This document shows positions 53,430-62,206 of a DNA stretch of 64,000 nt, piece by piece. The position numbers and the translations under genes are program-made. Position 1 is the first letter of the stretch. Each line of letters opens with the position of its first letter. This DNA comes from Neomoorella thermoacetica (lineage in GTDB: Bacteria; Bacillota; DSM-521; Neomoorellales; Neomoorellaceae): NCBI RefSeq assembly GCF_001875325.1, contig NZ_MDDC01000005.1, positions 86,835 through 150,834 on the forward strand, in the 5' to 3' direction. A model generated the notes under the pieces. It did not search any database and was not told the DNA's origin. It saw only the letters and a list, made by a program, of their open reading frames with translations.

Positions 53430-53759
53430 ATGGAGATTTACCGGGCTCGTTGGTCCAATCGCAGTGCCAGAGGTGACCTGAGCGTTTCCAGTAATGGTAT
53501 TCGCCTGCGAGGTGCTGCTTTTCAACATCTACGCGGCTGCAATTACGTTATGATTGGCGTCGATGGTCAGCGCCTGATATTAAGAAAGAGCGATGACCCG
53601 AGTAATTTAAAGTTGAGGCTGGCCGCCAAGGGTAAAATAGGGGAAATTGGCGGTAAGCACTTGACCCAGTGGCTGCTGGAGCATGGGTTTAATAAAGGAC
53701 AGTATAAGACCCAGCTAGCAGACGACCAGGTCATTGTGCAGCAGCAAGAGTTAGCTTAA
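53430..53759 (+). CDS. Hypothetical protein, 109 aa
   Basis: ATG 53430 follows CAGGGGG by 9 nt. The sequence is beta-strand-rich and basic (SVSSNGIRLRGAAFQHL, YVMIGVDGQRLILRKSDDP), then a helical part (LTQWLLEHGFNKGQYKTQL). It recalls AbrB/SpoVT or small DNA-binding folds only loosely, and I do not recognise the family. A terminator follows directly. Confidence 0.6.
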   Translation: MEIYRARWSNRSARGDLSVSSNGIRLRGAAFQHLRGCNYVMIGVDGQRLILRKSDDPSNLKLRLAAKGKIGEIGGKHLTQWLLEHGFNKGQYKTQLADDQVIVQQQELA

Positions 53760-53760
53760 G

Positions 53761-53783
53761 GGACCCGCAAGGGTCCTTTTTCA
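53761..53783 (+). terminator. Terminator after the 109-aa gene
   Basis: GGACCC (53761-53766) and GGGTCC (53771-53776) with a TTTTTC tail. Confidence 0.8.
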
Positions 53784-53871
53784 TTTTCTATTATGGTATA
53801 ATTGACCATGGGAAAGAAACACTAGCCACTACCTGCGGATCGAAATTTAGTGCTTTCCGGGAGGGGAAAAA

Positions 53872-54081
53872 GTGAATAGAACTGAGATTGAAGCAAACAT
53901 CCGGAGATTAAACGATCAACTTGCTGAAATAATCGAAGAAAAAAACTTCGTCCTCGGTCAGACGGGCCGTCATGTACCGGGTCATGTCGTCAGGGAATAC
54001 GAGGCCACTATTAAACGCCTGGAAAAAGAACTGGCTGAATGGCGCCAGTTACTTGCCAGGGAAGAGGAAAAAAGCCGTTGA
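53872..54081 (+). CDS. Small coiled-coil protein, 69 aa
   Basis: GTG 53872 follows GGGAGGGG. Nearly the whole protein is charged helix (IEANIRRLNDQLAEIIEEKNFVLG and EYEATIKRLEKELAEWRQLLAREEEK), suggesting a two-helix hairpin like Spo0E-type proteins. The Spo0E SxxLD signature is absent, so that function is not supported. Confidence 0.6.
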   Translation: MNRTEIEANIRRLNDQLAEIIEEKNFVLGQTGRHVPGHVVREYEATIKRLEKELAEWRQLLAREEEKSR

Positions 54082-54148
54082 GGGCTAATATGGTATACCA
54101 GGGGTAAAAGGCGCCGGTAAAACTTTTCCCTGAAAGGGGTTGGCAACT

Positions 54149-54841
54149 ATGGCTGAAATCTTTGATCGTAAAGCCGGGGATTACGACGACTGGTATAAGC
54201 GTCCCCTGGGAGCCCTGGTCGACCGGGTGGAAAAGGAGCCTATCTATGCTTACCTGGACCCCCATGCCGGTGAACATATCCTGGACGTCGGCTGCGGTAC
54301 CGGTAACTTCTCCCTGGAACTGGCTCGCAGGGGCGTAAAGGTGACGGGTATCGACATATCTAATCCCATGCTGGCCAAAGCCAGGAAAAAGGCGGCCGAC
54401 GCTGGCCTGGCGATTGAGTTTCTCCATGCCGACGCCATGAAGCTACCCTTTGCCGATAACACTTTTGATAAGATAGTTTCGGTTACGGCCCTGGAATTTG
54501 CGCCGGATTTGAAGGCTGCCCTGGCGGAGAGTTACCGCGTGCTAAAGCCCGGGGGGAGGATGGTCATCGGCCTCATCGGCGGCAACAGCCTCTGGAGCCG
54601 CCATTATGAGGCCCGGGCAGACCGGGAACCGGATTGTCTCTTCCGGTACGCCAGATTCTACACCCTGGACGAACTCCTGGCCGCCATGCCCGGTAAAAAC
54701 GTTCAAGGTAAAGCCGTCCTCTTCTTCGGTCCCGACTTTGATGGCACGAAAGTAGAAGAGGCCCTGGCTATTGAAGCTGCCGCCGCTAAGGAAGGCCGCA
54801 CCGATGGAGGGTTTATTGTAGCGGTGAGTTATAAAGCCTAA
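54149..54841 (+). CDS. Class I SAM-dependent methyltransferase
   Basis: 230 aa from ATG 54149, with GGGG about 9 nt upstream. Motif I is ILDVGCGTGNFSLELA near residue 45, the acidic ribose binder is VTGIDIS near 69, motif II is DKIVSVTALEFAPD near 115 and motif III RVLKPGGRMVIGLIGG near 138. It resembles the UbiE/BioC-like branch. A BioC role in biotin synthesis is possible because bio genes follow, but the operon already has bioW for pimeloyl-CoA, and a terminator separates them. Substrate unknown. Confidence 0.85.
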   Translation: MAEIFDRKAGDYDDWYKRPLGALVDRVEKEPIYAYLDPHAGEHILDVGCGTGNFSLELARRGVKVTGIDISNPMLAKARKKAADAGLAIEFLHADAMKLPFADNTFDKIVSVTALEFAPDLKAALAESYRVLKPGGRMVIGLIGGNSLWSRHYEARADREPDCLFRYARFYTLDELLAAMPGKNVQGKAVLFFGPDFDGTKVEEALAIEAAAAKEGRTDGGFIVAVSYKA

Positions 54842-54869
54842 AGAGGCCAGGCAGTGATCATCAAAGGAT

Positions 54870-54910
54870 TACCCCTTCTAGAATACTTCCACGGAGGGGG
54901 TATTTTTTTG
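54870..54910 (+). terminator. Terminator after the methyltransferase
   Basis: TACCCC (54870-54875) pairs with GGGGTA (54897-54902), then TTTTTTT. Confidence 0.7.
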
Positions 54911-54994
54911 TCCTTTCGGAGTTATTTAACCTTGACACCTTTCCCGATCTGGGTTAGGAACCTTCGGCTTCACCCGGGACCTGAATGAATCTAC

Positions 54995-55100
54995 CCCAAC
55001 TGCAAGCTCACCGGTCTCTCCGGACCCAACGGCGACGGTAAGTCCACCTGCCGAAGATCATTGCCGGCCTCAGCCGATTAAAAGCCGGCTGGAACGAGAG
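54995..55100 (+). pseudogene. Remnant of an ABC-transporter ATPase
   Basis: One frame reads CKLTGLSGPNGDGKST, a Walker A motif. After a frame shift near 55045 the next frame reads LPKIIAGLSRLKAG, the sequence that usually follows Walker A in FepC/BtuD-like ATPases. No start codon, signature or Walker B is left. This is a decayed fragment between the methyltransferase terminator and the bio promoter. Confidence 0.6.
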
Positions 55101-55107
55101 CGGCCAT

Positions 55108-55161
55108 TTGTAAACCAAAACATCATTTTAAGTTGACAATTATCAAAAGGTCTTATATGAT
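55108..55161 (+). promoter_or_regulatory. bioB promoter with BirA-type operator
   Basis: TTGACA (55133-55138), a 17-bp spacer and TATGAT (55156-55161). The half-sites TTGTAAACC (55108-55116) and AGTTGACAA (55131-55139), 14 nt apart, match the BirA operator pattern; the second overlaps the -35. Biotinyl-AMP-loaded BirA would repress. Confidence 0.75.
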
Positions 55162-55187
55162 CAAGAGAAAGAACAGGAGGGGTTTAT

Positions 55188-56174
55188 ATGGGAGAATATT
55201 ATTCCAACATAATAAAGATCGGTGACAGGATACTGGCAGGCGGGGATATTACATATGAAGAAGCCGTCCTGCTGGGTAAGGCCAGGGGCAGCGATATATT
55301 TTTGCTGTGCGGATTTGCCAGTGAGATAAGGGAGAAATTTGCCGGCAATAAGGTAGACCTGTGTTCGGTGATCAACGCTAAATCGGGCAATTGCCCTGAA
55401 GACTGCGCATTTTGCTCGCAGTCGGCCCATTATAACACCGATATAAGGTGTTACCCTTTAATGAGCGAAGACGAGATTGTAGAACAGGCCATTCAAAAGG
55501 AAAAGAACGGAGCTAAACACTGTGATATAGCTACCAGCGGTTTGGGGTATAACGGCGATGAAGAAGAGTTCGAGGCAATCATAAGAGCATTTAAAAAAAT
55601 GAAAGAGAAGACCAATCTTAAACTATGCGCATGCCTTGGCACTCTTACAAGGAAGGCGGCACAAAAGTTAGCGGCAGCAGGGGTGGAGCGCTATAACCAC
55701 AACTTAGAAACGGCGAGGAGTTTTTTCCATAATATAGTTACAACCCATACGTATGACGAGAGGATTGAAACCATTAGATATGCTAAAGAAGCGGGAATGG
55801 AAGTTTGTTCCGGTACGATAATCGGCATGGGAGAAACCATGGAACAGCGTATCGAGCATACGTTTTTGTTAAAAGAATTGGATGTGGACGCAGTACCTGT
55901 AAATGTATTAAATCCAATTAAAGGTACAAGGCTAGAAGGCGCAAAACCTTTATCAGCAATGGAAATAATTAAGACCTTCGCCATAATAAGGTTCATTTTG
56001 CCGGACAAGAACATAAGATATGCAGGTGGCAGGGAGGTCAACCTGAGGAGCCTGCAGCCGTTGGGCTTTATCGCCGGGTTAAACGGGATGCTTATAGGAA
56101 ACTACCTGACGACGCCGGGCCAGGGAGCTGATAAGGACATACAAATGCTGGAGGATCTGCAATTAGACTACTGA
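55188..56174 (+). CDS. bioB: Biotin synthase
   Basis: 328 aa behind GGAGGGG. The radical SAM motif C69-x3-C73-x2-C76 (CPEDCAFC) is present, with YNHNLETARSFF near 163, CSGTIIGMGE near 205 and RYAGGREVNLR near 274. It inserts sulfur into dethiobiotin. The gene is visibly richer in A/T and in AGA/AGG/ATA codons than its neighbours, which suggests a different origin. It has its own BirA-type promoter and is separated from bioF by 151 bp. Confidence 0.95.
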   Translation: MGEYYSNIIKIGDRILAGGDITYEEAVLLGKARGSDIFLLCGFASEIREKFAGNKVDLCSVINAKSGNCPEDCAFCSQSAHYNTDIRCYPLMSEDEIVEQAIQKEKNGAKHCDIATSGLGYNGDEEEFEAIIRAFKKMKEKTNLKLCACLGTLTRKAAQKLAAAGVERYNHNLETARSFFHNIVTTHTYDERIETIRYAKEAGMEVCSGTIIGMGETMEQRIEHTFLLKELDVDAVPVNVLNPIKGTRLEGAKPLSAMEIIKTFAIIRFILPDKNIRYAGGREVNLRSLQPLGFIAGLNGMLIGNYLTTPGQGADKDIQMLEDLQLDY

Positions 56175-56260
56175 TACATCAAAATATTGGTGCGGGCAAT
56201 GATCGAATGCCGCGGGTATGCCCCGGATAGGCGCTGTTTGCGGCTTTTCATATGCAGGAA

Positions 56261-56293
56261 ATGTCAACATCGATAAGGGATAGTAGTTTACAA
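56261..56293 (+). promoter_or_regulatory. Second BirA-like operator upstream of bioF
   Basis: ATGTCAACA (56261-56269), 15 nt, AGTTTACAA (56285-56293). The right half-site fits well and the left moderately. It would allow separate control of bioF-bioA. Confidence 0.5.
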
Positions 56294-56325
56294 TAGTAAA
56301 TAAACCTGCCAGGCGAGGGATAGAT

Positions 56326-57501
56326 TTGGTTGATTTTCTAGCTAATGAACTGGAGCTGTTAAAGGCAAGCCACCTTTATCGCCGGTTACCCGGGACACTG
56401 GAGAAGCCCCCTCGACCTGGAACGATTATAAACGGCCATGAGGTACTGCTCTTTTCCTCCAACAATTACCTGGGCCTGGCCCAACATCCCCGTGTCAAGG
56501 CTGCGGCCGTAGCAGCCGTGGAAAGGTGGGGGACGGGAAGCGGAGGTTCCCGCTTGACCTCTGGTAATTTTGTTTTGCACCGCCAATTGGAGGAGCGCAT
56601 TGCCAGGTTCAAGGGTACGGAAGATGCCATTGTGTTTAGTTCCGGTTACCTGGCCAACCTGGGGGTGATTTCGGCCCTGGTGGGACGGGGAGACCTGGTG
56701 CTCAGCGACGAGTTAAACCATGCCAGCATAATCGACGGTTGCCGCTTGAGCCGGGCCACGGTTAAAGTTTTCCACCATAGAGACACAGCCCATCTAAGGG
56801 ATATTCTCTTGGCCGAACGCAAATTACACCGCCGGTGCCTCATCGTTACCGATGGGGTTTTTAGCATGGACGGAGATATAGCTCCCCTGCCCCAATTGCT
56901 ACAGCTGGCCGGAGAGTTCCAGGCCCTGCTCATGGTAGACGACGCCCATGCCACCGGGGTTTTGGGCAAGAAGGGGGCAGGGACAATGGAACATTTCGGC
57001 CTGGAAGGCCGGGGCATCATCCAAATGGGCACTTTAAGCAAGGCCCTGGGCAGTGAGGGCGGGTATGTAGCCGGTAATGCCATTTTAGTTGATTACCTGC
57101 GCAACCGCGCCCGCAGCTTTATCTTTTCCACCGCCCCTTCCCCGCCAGTAATTGCTGCGGCCACGGCGGCCCTGGAAGTCCTGGAAGAAGAACCCCACCT
57201 TCTCAACCAGCTTCACGCCAACGTCCAGCGGCTTTACAGGGGCTTAAAAGAAATGGGCTTCAGGGTTTTGCCCACGGCATCAGCCATTATTCCCCTGATG
57301 GTAGGGAATGCCCACCGCGCTATGGTCCTTGCGGCAGCCCTGGCGGAAAAGGGCGTGTTTGTGCCGGCCATTCGTCCGCCTACAGTGCCAGAAGGCACCA
57401 GCCGTTTAAGGATTACTGTCATGGCCACCCACAAATCGGAAGATATTCAAAGGGCCCTGGAGGCCTTTCTGTGGGCCGGAAAAAGGGTGGGGCTCATTTA
57501 A
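56326..57501 (+). CDS. bioF: 8-amino-7-oxononanoate synthase
   Basis: 391 aa from TTG 56326 behind GCGAGGG. PLP fold-type I: SNNYLGLAQHPRVKAAAVAAVERWGTGSGGSRL near residue 45, DELNHASIIDGCRLS near 128, VDDAHATGVLG near 205 and the PLP-lysine motif GTLSKALGSEGGYVAG near 233. It condenses pimeloyl-CoA with alanine. The next gene follows after 21 nt. Confidence 0.93.
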   Translation: MVDFLANELELLKASHLYRRLPGTLEKPPRPGTIINGHEVLLFSSNNYLGLAQHPRVKAAAVAAVERWGTGSGGSRLTSGNFVLHRQLEERIARFKGTEDAIVFSSGYLANLGVISALVGRGDLVLSDELNHASIIDGCRLSRATVKVFHHRDTAHLRDILLAERKLHRRCLIVTDGVFSMDGDIAPLPQLLQLAGEFQALLMVDDAHATGVLGKKGAGTMEHFGLEGRGIIQMGTLSKALGSEGGYVAGNAILVDYLRNRARSFIFSTAPSPPVIAAATAALEVLEEEPHLLNQLHANVQRLYRGLKEMGFRVLPTASAIIPLMVGNAHRAMVLAAALAEKGVFVPAIRPPTVPEGTSRLRITVMATHKSEDIQRALEAFLWAGKRVGLI

Positions 57502-57522
57502 AAAAGGCATGGGGAGATGTGA

Positions 57523-58032
57523 ATGGATAGAAAAAGAGGGTCCCTCAAGGAGGTAGTGGAAATTGCCCTCCTGTCAGCATTCATTATTGTTACTGGCTCT
57601 TTCAAGTTACCCGGCATCATACCAGGCACCGAATTTCAACTCTCGGCTCCTATTGCGGTGGCCATTGCCGCCAACTTTGGCTTTAAGCGCTATTTTTTAG
57701 CTGGGCTAGTGGCCAGCCTGGTTTTATTCAGCATTGGGGCGCACAACTTCTTTAATGTGATAGTGTCCATAGTTTTTCGTTTGGTGGCCGGAGGTATTAT
57801 AGCCATTTTAGGCCCCAGTTTCCTTGCGGTTACCGTTGCCGGTCCCCTGGGTTCTGTGGCTGCCCGCCTGATTCTGGCTGGCCTTTTGCACAAGGGGGTA
57901 ATTGTTCTACTGGTTGCCGCCTTACCCGGGATGCTATATACGGCTTTAACGGCCTGGCCTTTAACCCGACTTATGGCTAAGACTAAGGAGCAAATTCAGG
58001 GAGGGACTTCTTTTGGAGGAAGCGGTGTATAG
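57523..58032 (+). CDS. Small membrane protein in the biotin operon (S-component-like)
   Basis: 169 aa with five to six hydrophobic helices (ALLSAFIIVTGSFKLPGIIPG, IAVAIAANFGFKRYFLAGLVASLVLFSIG, VIVSIVFRLVAGGIIAILG). The size and layout resemble ECF S components such as BioY, but the typical BioY glycine-rich motifs are not obvious. Overlap with bioW by 20 nt shows it belongs to the operon. A role in pimelate or biotin uptake is an inference. Confidence 0.65.
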   Translation: MDRKRGSLKEVVEIALLSAFIIVTGSFKLPGIIPGTEFQLSAPIAVAIAANFGFKRYFLAGLVASLVLFSIGAHNFFNVIVSIVFRLVAGGIIAILGPSFLAVTVAGPLGSVAARLILAGLLHKGVIVLLVAALPGMLYTALTAWPLTRLMAKTKEQIQGGTSFGGSGV

Positions 58033-58846
58033 CGTTCGAATGAGAGCTGCCCGGGGAGCTCCCCACGAAGAGGGAGGGCGGCACATATCGGGGGCGGAAA
58101 GGATTGTCTCCTCGCAGCAGGTGGCCTCTACTGTCCAGCAAATGTTTTCTCGTGCCAAGAACCATGCCCTCGGAGAACCTGATTTTATAAATATCAGCAT
58201 CGAGCGTTTGCAGGCTTCTAAAATAAAGGGGATTACCGCCCTGCCGCTCGTCACGGTAAAAGCTGAAAACCATGAGCAGGCGCTCTCCTGCGCCCGCCAG
58301 CTTCTTTTGGCCAGCGGGGTACGGGAGCAGGCTGTGGATGAGGCCATAAGTCTCCTCGCCCGGGGTCCTGCGCCTGGCGGTGGCAACATGCGAGGGGCGG
58401 TGATCATGGATACCCACAGCTGCAGGAGGCTGGAGCCCGACCCAAGGCGGGGGGTGCGCGTCTCCCGAATGGATTATACTCCCCGGGCGGCTAAGGAGTT
58501 ATCGCGCCTGCTGGGTCCGCTGGGGTTAGATCATTTCCGGGTCAAGGAAGCCCTGGTCCTGGCCTCCAAGGTTATCTGGGCCGGAACCCTGGCGGAAATA
58601 TGTTGTTCGGACGACCCCCATTACACCACCGGTTATGTTTCCTCCCGGTTCCTGGGCTATGTACGCATACCTTATTTAAAGCACCCTTCCTTTAAAGGAG
58701 GGCGGGTGTTCTTTGTCCATCTCCAGGATATAAATTTTACAGAGTACGTAACCAGGCTCCAGGAGGAACCGGTTTTGATAGCTCAAATCAGCGCCGTTCA
58801 AGGCGTAAAAGATCTTACGTCATTACTGGAGGAGAAACACCAATGA
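58013..58846 (+). CDS. bioW: 6-carboxyhexanoate-CoA ligase (pimeloyl-CoA synthetase)
   Basis: 277 aa from TTG 58013 behind CAGGGAGG. BioW signatures: YSVRMRAARGAPHEEGGRHISGAERIV at residues 6-32, RGPAPGGGNMRGAV near 121 and DDPHYTTGYVSS near 203. It activates free pimelate with ATP and CoA. This implies the BioW route rather than the BioC/BioH route. It overlaps bioD by 4 nt. Confidence 0.92.
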   Translation: MEEAVYSVRMRAARGAPHEEGGRHISGAERIVSSQQVASTVQQMFSRAKNHALGEPDFINISIERLQASKIKGITALPLVTVKAENHEQALSCARQLLLASGVREQAVDEAISLLARGPAPGGGNMRGAVIMDTHSCRRLEPDPRRGVRVSRMDYTPRAAKELSRLLGPLGLDHFRVKEALVLASKVIWAGTLAEICCSDDPHYTTGYVSSRFLGYVRIPYLKHPSFKGGRVFFVHLQDINFTEYVTRLQEEPVLIAQISAVQGVKDLTSLLEEKHQ

Positions 58847-59586
58847 ACTATGCCAGCAAGGGTTACTTCGTGACCGGTACAGATACCGGAGTGGGAAAAA
58901 CAGTAGTTACCGCCGGCCTGGCGGGCTTTTTCCGCCACCAGGGCATTGACGCCGTGGCCATCAAACCAGTACAGACCGGGGCGTCTACTAGAAATGGGGA
59001 ACTAATTCCTGAAGATGCTTATTTTTACCGTTTAGCAGCCGGCCTTTCCCAGCCCCTTGACCAGTTAAACCTTTATCGCTTTACCCCGGCGTTATCACCT
59101 CACCTGGCGGCCAAGCTTTGCGGGGAAAAGATAGAGCCCCAAAAAGTAGTGGATTTTTGCCGGCGGGCCCTTCTGCGCCACCAGTTGACTCTCATTGAGG
59201 GGGCCGGGGGTCTGTGTGTGCCCCTCTCTGGCCCTGACTTTACCATGGCCGACCTGGCCCGGGAACTTTCCCTGCCCCTGATTGTGGTGGCCAGGATTGG
59301 TTTAGGAACCATTAACCACACGGTGCTCACGGTAGCTTACGCCAAAAGCCTCGGACTGGAAGTGGCGGGGATAGTTTTTAATGGTTTAAAGCAGCAGGAA
59401 TCAGGTCCCGCCGAAAGGGACAACCCCGAAGTTATTACCCGGATGACCGGCGTACCGGTGCTGGGTATCCTGCCCCATCTTCCGGGGGTGAGCGTGGAAG
59501 GTGGAGTTGCTGAAGGACTTTTGGAAGCGGTGGAGGAATCCGTTTCCTGGCGTCAGCTGGTTCCATGGCTTAAAACTAAACCATAA
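58843..59586 (+). CDS. bioD: Dethiobiotin synthetase
   Basis: 247 aa. Walker [17 protein letters not shown] near residue 11, KPVQTGA near 43 and [10 protein letters not shown] near 118 are the BioD hallmarks. It carboxylates and closes the ureido ring of 7,8-diaminononanoate. Overlaps bioW and leads into bioA. Confidence 0.94.
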   Translation: MNYASKGYFVTGTDTGVGKTVVTAGLAGFFRHQGIDAVAIKPVQTGASTRNGELIPEDAYFYRLAAGLSQPLDQLNLYRFTPALSPHLAAKLCGEKIEPQKVVDFCRRALLRHQLTLIEGAGGLCVPLSGPDFTMADLARELSLPLIVVARIGLGTINHTVLTVAYAKSLGLEVAGIVFNGLKQQESGPAERDNPEVITRMTGVPVLGILPHLPGVSVEGGVAEGLLEAVEESVSWRQLVPWLKTKP

Positions 59587-59607
59587 ACGATTTGGAGGTG
59601 TTCCTGT

Positions 59608-60975
59608 ATGATCAACTGCGATCCCTCACTTCTGGAACAATGGGACAAGCAGTACGTCTGGCATCCCTTTACCCAAATGCAGCAATACCTTCGAGAAAAA
59701 CCCCTGATCATTAAGCGGGGAGAAGGCAGCTACCTGATTGATGTAGAGGGAAACCGCTATCTGGACGGGATATCCTCCCTTTGGGTTACCGTCCACGGCC
59801 ACTGCCACCCGGAGTTAAACCGGGCCATCAAGGAGCAGCTGGATCATATTGCTCATTCAACTTTATTGGGCATCGCCAATGTACCTTCCATATTGCTAGC
59901 CAGGAAATTGGTGGAAATTACTCCGCCGGGTTTAAACAAAGTCTTTTACTCCGACAGCGGGGCCACAGCAGTGGAAATTGCCCTCAAAATAGCCTTTCAA
60001 TACTGGCAACAAAAAGAGGGTGGGCGCTATCGTAGAAAAACCAGGTTCATCTCGCTAGTTAACGCCTACCACGGCGACACTGTCGGCTCAGTAAGCGTCG
60101 GGGGCATACCCCTTTTCCACAGTATTTTCAAGCCCCTGCTTTTTGAGTGCCTGCACGCCCCGGCACCATATTGTTACCGGTGCCCGCTGGGCCTGGAAAG
60201 AGAAAGCTGTGAGACGGCCTGCCTCAACCAGATTGAGAGGTTGCTGGATAAGCATTGCGAGGAAGTGGCTGCCCTCATCATCGAGCCCCTGGTCCAGGGG
60301 GCAGCGGGCATGATCACCGCCCCGGACGGTTTCCTTCGCCGGGTGCGGGAATTGTGCTCAAAGTACAGCGTTCTGCTCATTGCCGATGAGGTGGCGGTGG
60401 GTTTTGGCCGCACGGGCCGTCTCTTCGCCTGCGAACACGAAGACGTCACCCCCGACTTAATGTGTCTGGCCAAGGGAATAACCGGGGGATACCTTCCCCT
60501 GGCCGCCACCCTGGCCACCGACGAGATCTACGAGGCCTTTTTAGGTGCGCCGGAGGAATGCAGGACCTTTTACCACGGGCACACCTACACGGGCAATCCC
60601 CTAGCCTGTGCAGCGGCCCTGGCCAGCATTGATCTCTTTGAAAAAACTGGCCTGCTGGCCTCGCTACAGCCCAAAATAGAGCTTTTGCGCCAGGGCCTGC
60701 AGAACTTTTGGGATTTACCCCACGTGGGAGATATCCGCCAGCGCGGGATGATGGTAGGCATTGAACTGGTGGCGGATAAAGAGACCAGGGAGCCTTATGC
60801 TATGAAGGAGCAGATAGGTCACCGGGTTATTATGGAGGCCCGGCGAAGAGGACTCGTCATTCGCCCCCTGGATAATGTCATTGTCCTCATGCCCGTGCTG
60901 TCGATGTCCGGCGCGGAGCTTAACCGGGTTTTAGAAATCACCTATGAATCTATCGCCACAGTAACAGGCAGGTAA
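59608..60975 (+). CDS. bioA: Adenosylmethionine-8-amino-7-oxononanoate aminotransferase
   Basis: 455 aa with TTGGAGGTG before ATG 59608. BioA motifs: [10 protein letters not shown] near residue 15, [19 protein letters not shown] near 53, [15 protein letters not shown] near 152, [13 protein letters not shown] near 257 and PLP-lysine [17 protein letters not shown] near 288. It converts 8-amino-7-oxononanoate to diaminononanoate using SAM. Last gene of the biotin operon. Confidence 0.95.
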   Translation: MINCDPSLLEQWDKQYVWHPFTQMQQYLREKPLIIKRGEGSYLIDVEGNRYLDGISSLWVTVHGHCHPELNRAIKEQLDHIAHSTLLGIANVPSILLARKLVEITPPGLNKVFYSDSGATAVEIALKIAFQYWQQKEGGRYRRKTRFISLVNAYHGDTVGSVSVGGIPLFHSIFKPLLFECLHAPAPYCYRCPLGLERESCETACLNQIERLLDKHCEEVAALIIEPLVQGAAGMITAPDGFLRRVRELCSKYSVLLIADEVAVGFGRTGRLFACEHEDVTPDLMCLAKGITGGYLPLAATLATDEIYEAFLGAPEECRTFYHGHTYTGNPLACAAALASIDLFEKTGLLASLQPKIELLRQGLQNFWDLPHVGDIRQRGMMVGIELVADKETREPYAMKEQIGHRVIMEARRRGLVIRPLDNVIVLMPVLSMSGAELNRVLEITYESIATVTGR

Positions 60976-61182
60976 ATGGAGGGGGTTAGGCCCCCTTCAC
61001 GACCTGAACCTCCGGCTGTTTTGCTTTTCCCGCCTTCGGATAAAAAGGCTCCCACCCGGTAATTTAAGTCGCTACCTACATTCCGCACCCCTGGGTAGTT
61101 TTGCAGCTTAAGGCGGGCGGTTAAAATTTTCCCGGCCCTTTCAACGTGAGATGGAGGGATAGCTCGCCCTGAAAAAGGTAAC

Positions 61183-61213
61183 TTGACACCACCACCAGGG
61201 TAGTGGTATTAAT
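61183..61213 (+). promoter_or_regulatory. Candidate MerR-type promoter in the 60976-61448 stretch
   Basis: TTGACA (61183-61188), a long 19-bp spacer and ATTAAT (61208-61213). The dyad ACCAC (61191-61195)/GTGGT (61203-61207) lies in the spacer, as in promoters activated by MerR-family proteins. No gene follows before the terminator at 61318. The rest of the stretch holds only a small GGGGG/CCCCC hairpin after bioA. Confidence 0.35.
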
Positions 61214-61317
61214 TTATTAGCAAGACCGCAAACATCCCATGGCCGGAAACCCCGGCATTTAAACGGAAGGTGCCAGGTGCCGCAGGAAACCTCCTGGAGA
61301 TAAGTTGACCCTTGTCC

Positions 61318-61352
61318 AACCTCTTCTTAAATCCGGGAAGGGGTTTTTATTT
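61318..61352 (+). terminator. Intrinsic terminator upstream of the FetA-like gene
   Basis: AACCTCTTC (61318-61326) pairs with GAAGGGGTT (61337-61345), followed by TTTTATTTTA. It may attenuate transcription into the ABC genes. A TATAAT at 61381-61386 downstream could be a separate -10. Confidence 0.65.
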
Positions 61353-61448
61353 TACGCCGGGTGAGGCGGATATCACAAAATATAATTATTATCGGGGATA
61401 TTTTTGTCCGGGACGAAGGGGGAGCGGTTCCCTGGGAGGGGGGTATAT

Positions 61449-62204
61449 ATGGGGGAAGCAAAATTTGAGCTAGATGAGGTAACCCTGAAGCGTCCCGGCC
61501 GTAACGCCGCCGGGGACGTAACGACTACCATTATCCTGAACAGGATAACTACATCCTTTCTTAAAGGGAAAATAACCGCCGTTCTCGGGCCCTCCGGTTC
61601 CGGTAAATCCAGCCTGCTCAGGCTTTTAAACCGGTTGGAGGACCCGGCTTCCGGCCGGATTACCCTTGACGGCCAGGACTTAAAGAGCCTCAATATATTT
61701 ATCCTGCGCCGGCGGGTGGGGATGGTCTGGCAGCTGCCCACCCTCTTTCCCGGCACGGTGCTGGAGAACATCAGCTACGGTCCTCGCCTGCGGGGCATAT
61801 CGCTGTCACGGGCCAGGAGCCAGGAATTAATCCTGATGGTGGGCCTGGGGCCCGAACTCCTGGACCGCCGGGCGGACAGCCTCTCCATCGGCCAGCAGCA
61901 ACGGGTCTCCATGGCCCGCACCCTGGCCAACGAACCGGAGGTTTTACTCCTTGACGAGCCGACGTCGGCCCTCGACCCAACGGCGGCGGCCAATATCTTG
62001 CACCTGATGGTCGATCTAAAAATTCGCCTGGGACTGACCATCATCTTCGTTACCCACCTCCTGGACCAGGCTCGCCAGGTTGCCGATGAAGTTATTTTTA
62101 TGCATCACGGCGAGATAGTTGAATCAGCTCCAGCCCGGCAGTTTTTTACTGCCCCTCAAGACCCCCGCAGCAGGCTTTTCCTGTCCGGGCAGCTGGAGGG
62201 ATAA
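61449..62204 (+). CDS. fetA: ABC transporter ATP-binding protein, FetA-like
   Basis: 251 aa from ATG 61449 behind GGGAGGGGGG. Walker A GPSGSGKSSLLRLLNRLEDP near residue 45, Q-loop region VGMVWQLPTLFPGTVLENI near 90, signature LSIGQQQRVSMARTLA near 143, Walker B VLLLDEPTSALDP near 165 and H-loop FVTHLLDQARQVADE near 199. The pairing with a UPF0014 permease matches FetAB (YbbLM), implicated in iron export and oxidative stress in E. coli. Confidence 0.85.
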   Translation: MGEAKFELDEVTLKRPGRNAAGDVTTTIILNRITTSFLKGKITAVLGPSGSGKSSLLRLLNRLEDPASGRITLDGQDLKSLNIFILRRRVGMVWQLPTLFPGTVLENISYGPRLRGISLSRARSQELILMVGLGPELLDRRADSLSIGQQQRVSMARTLANEPEVLLLDEPTSALDPTAAANILHLMVDLKIRLGLTIIFVTHLLDQARQVADEVIFMHHGEIVESAPARQFFTAPQDPRSRLFLSGQLEG

Positions 62205-62206
62205 GG

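Noticed and set aside
53872..54081. Spo0E-like phosphatase
   Set aside because: Size and helical character fit, but the SxxLD active-site signature is absent.
54931..54958. TTGACA followed by the dyad CCTTTCCC/GGGTTAGG, resembling a MerR-type promoter
   Set aside because: No -10-like hexamer at 17-20 bp spacing and no downstream gene except the ABC remnant; probably a relic or chance.
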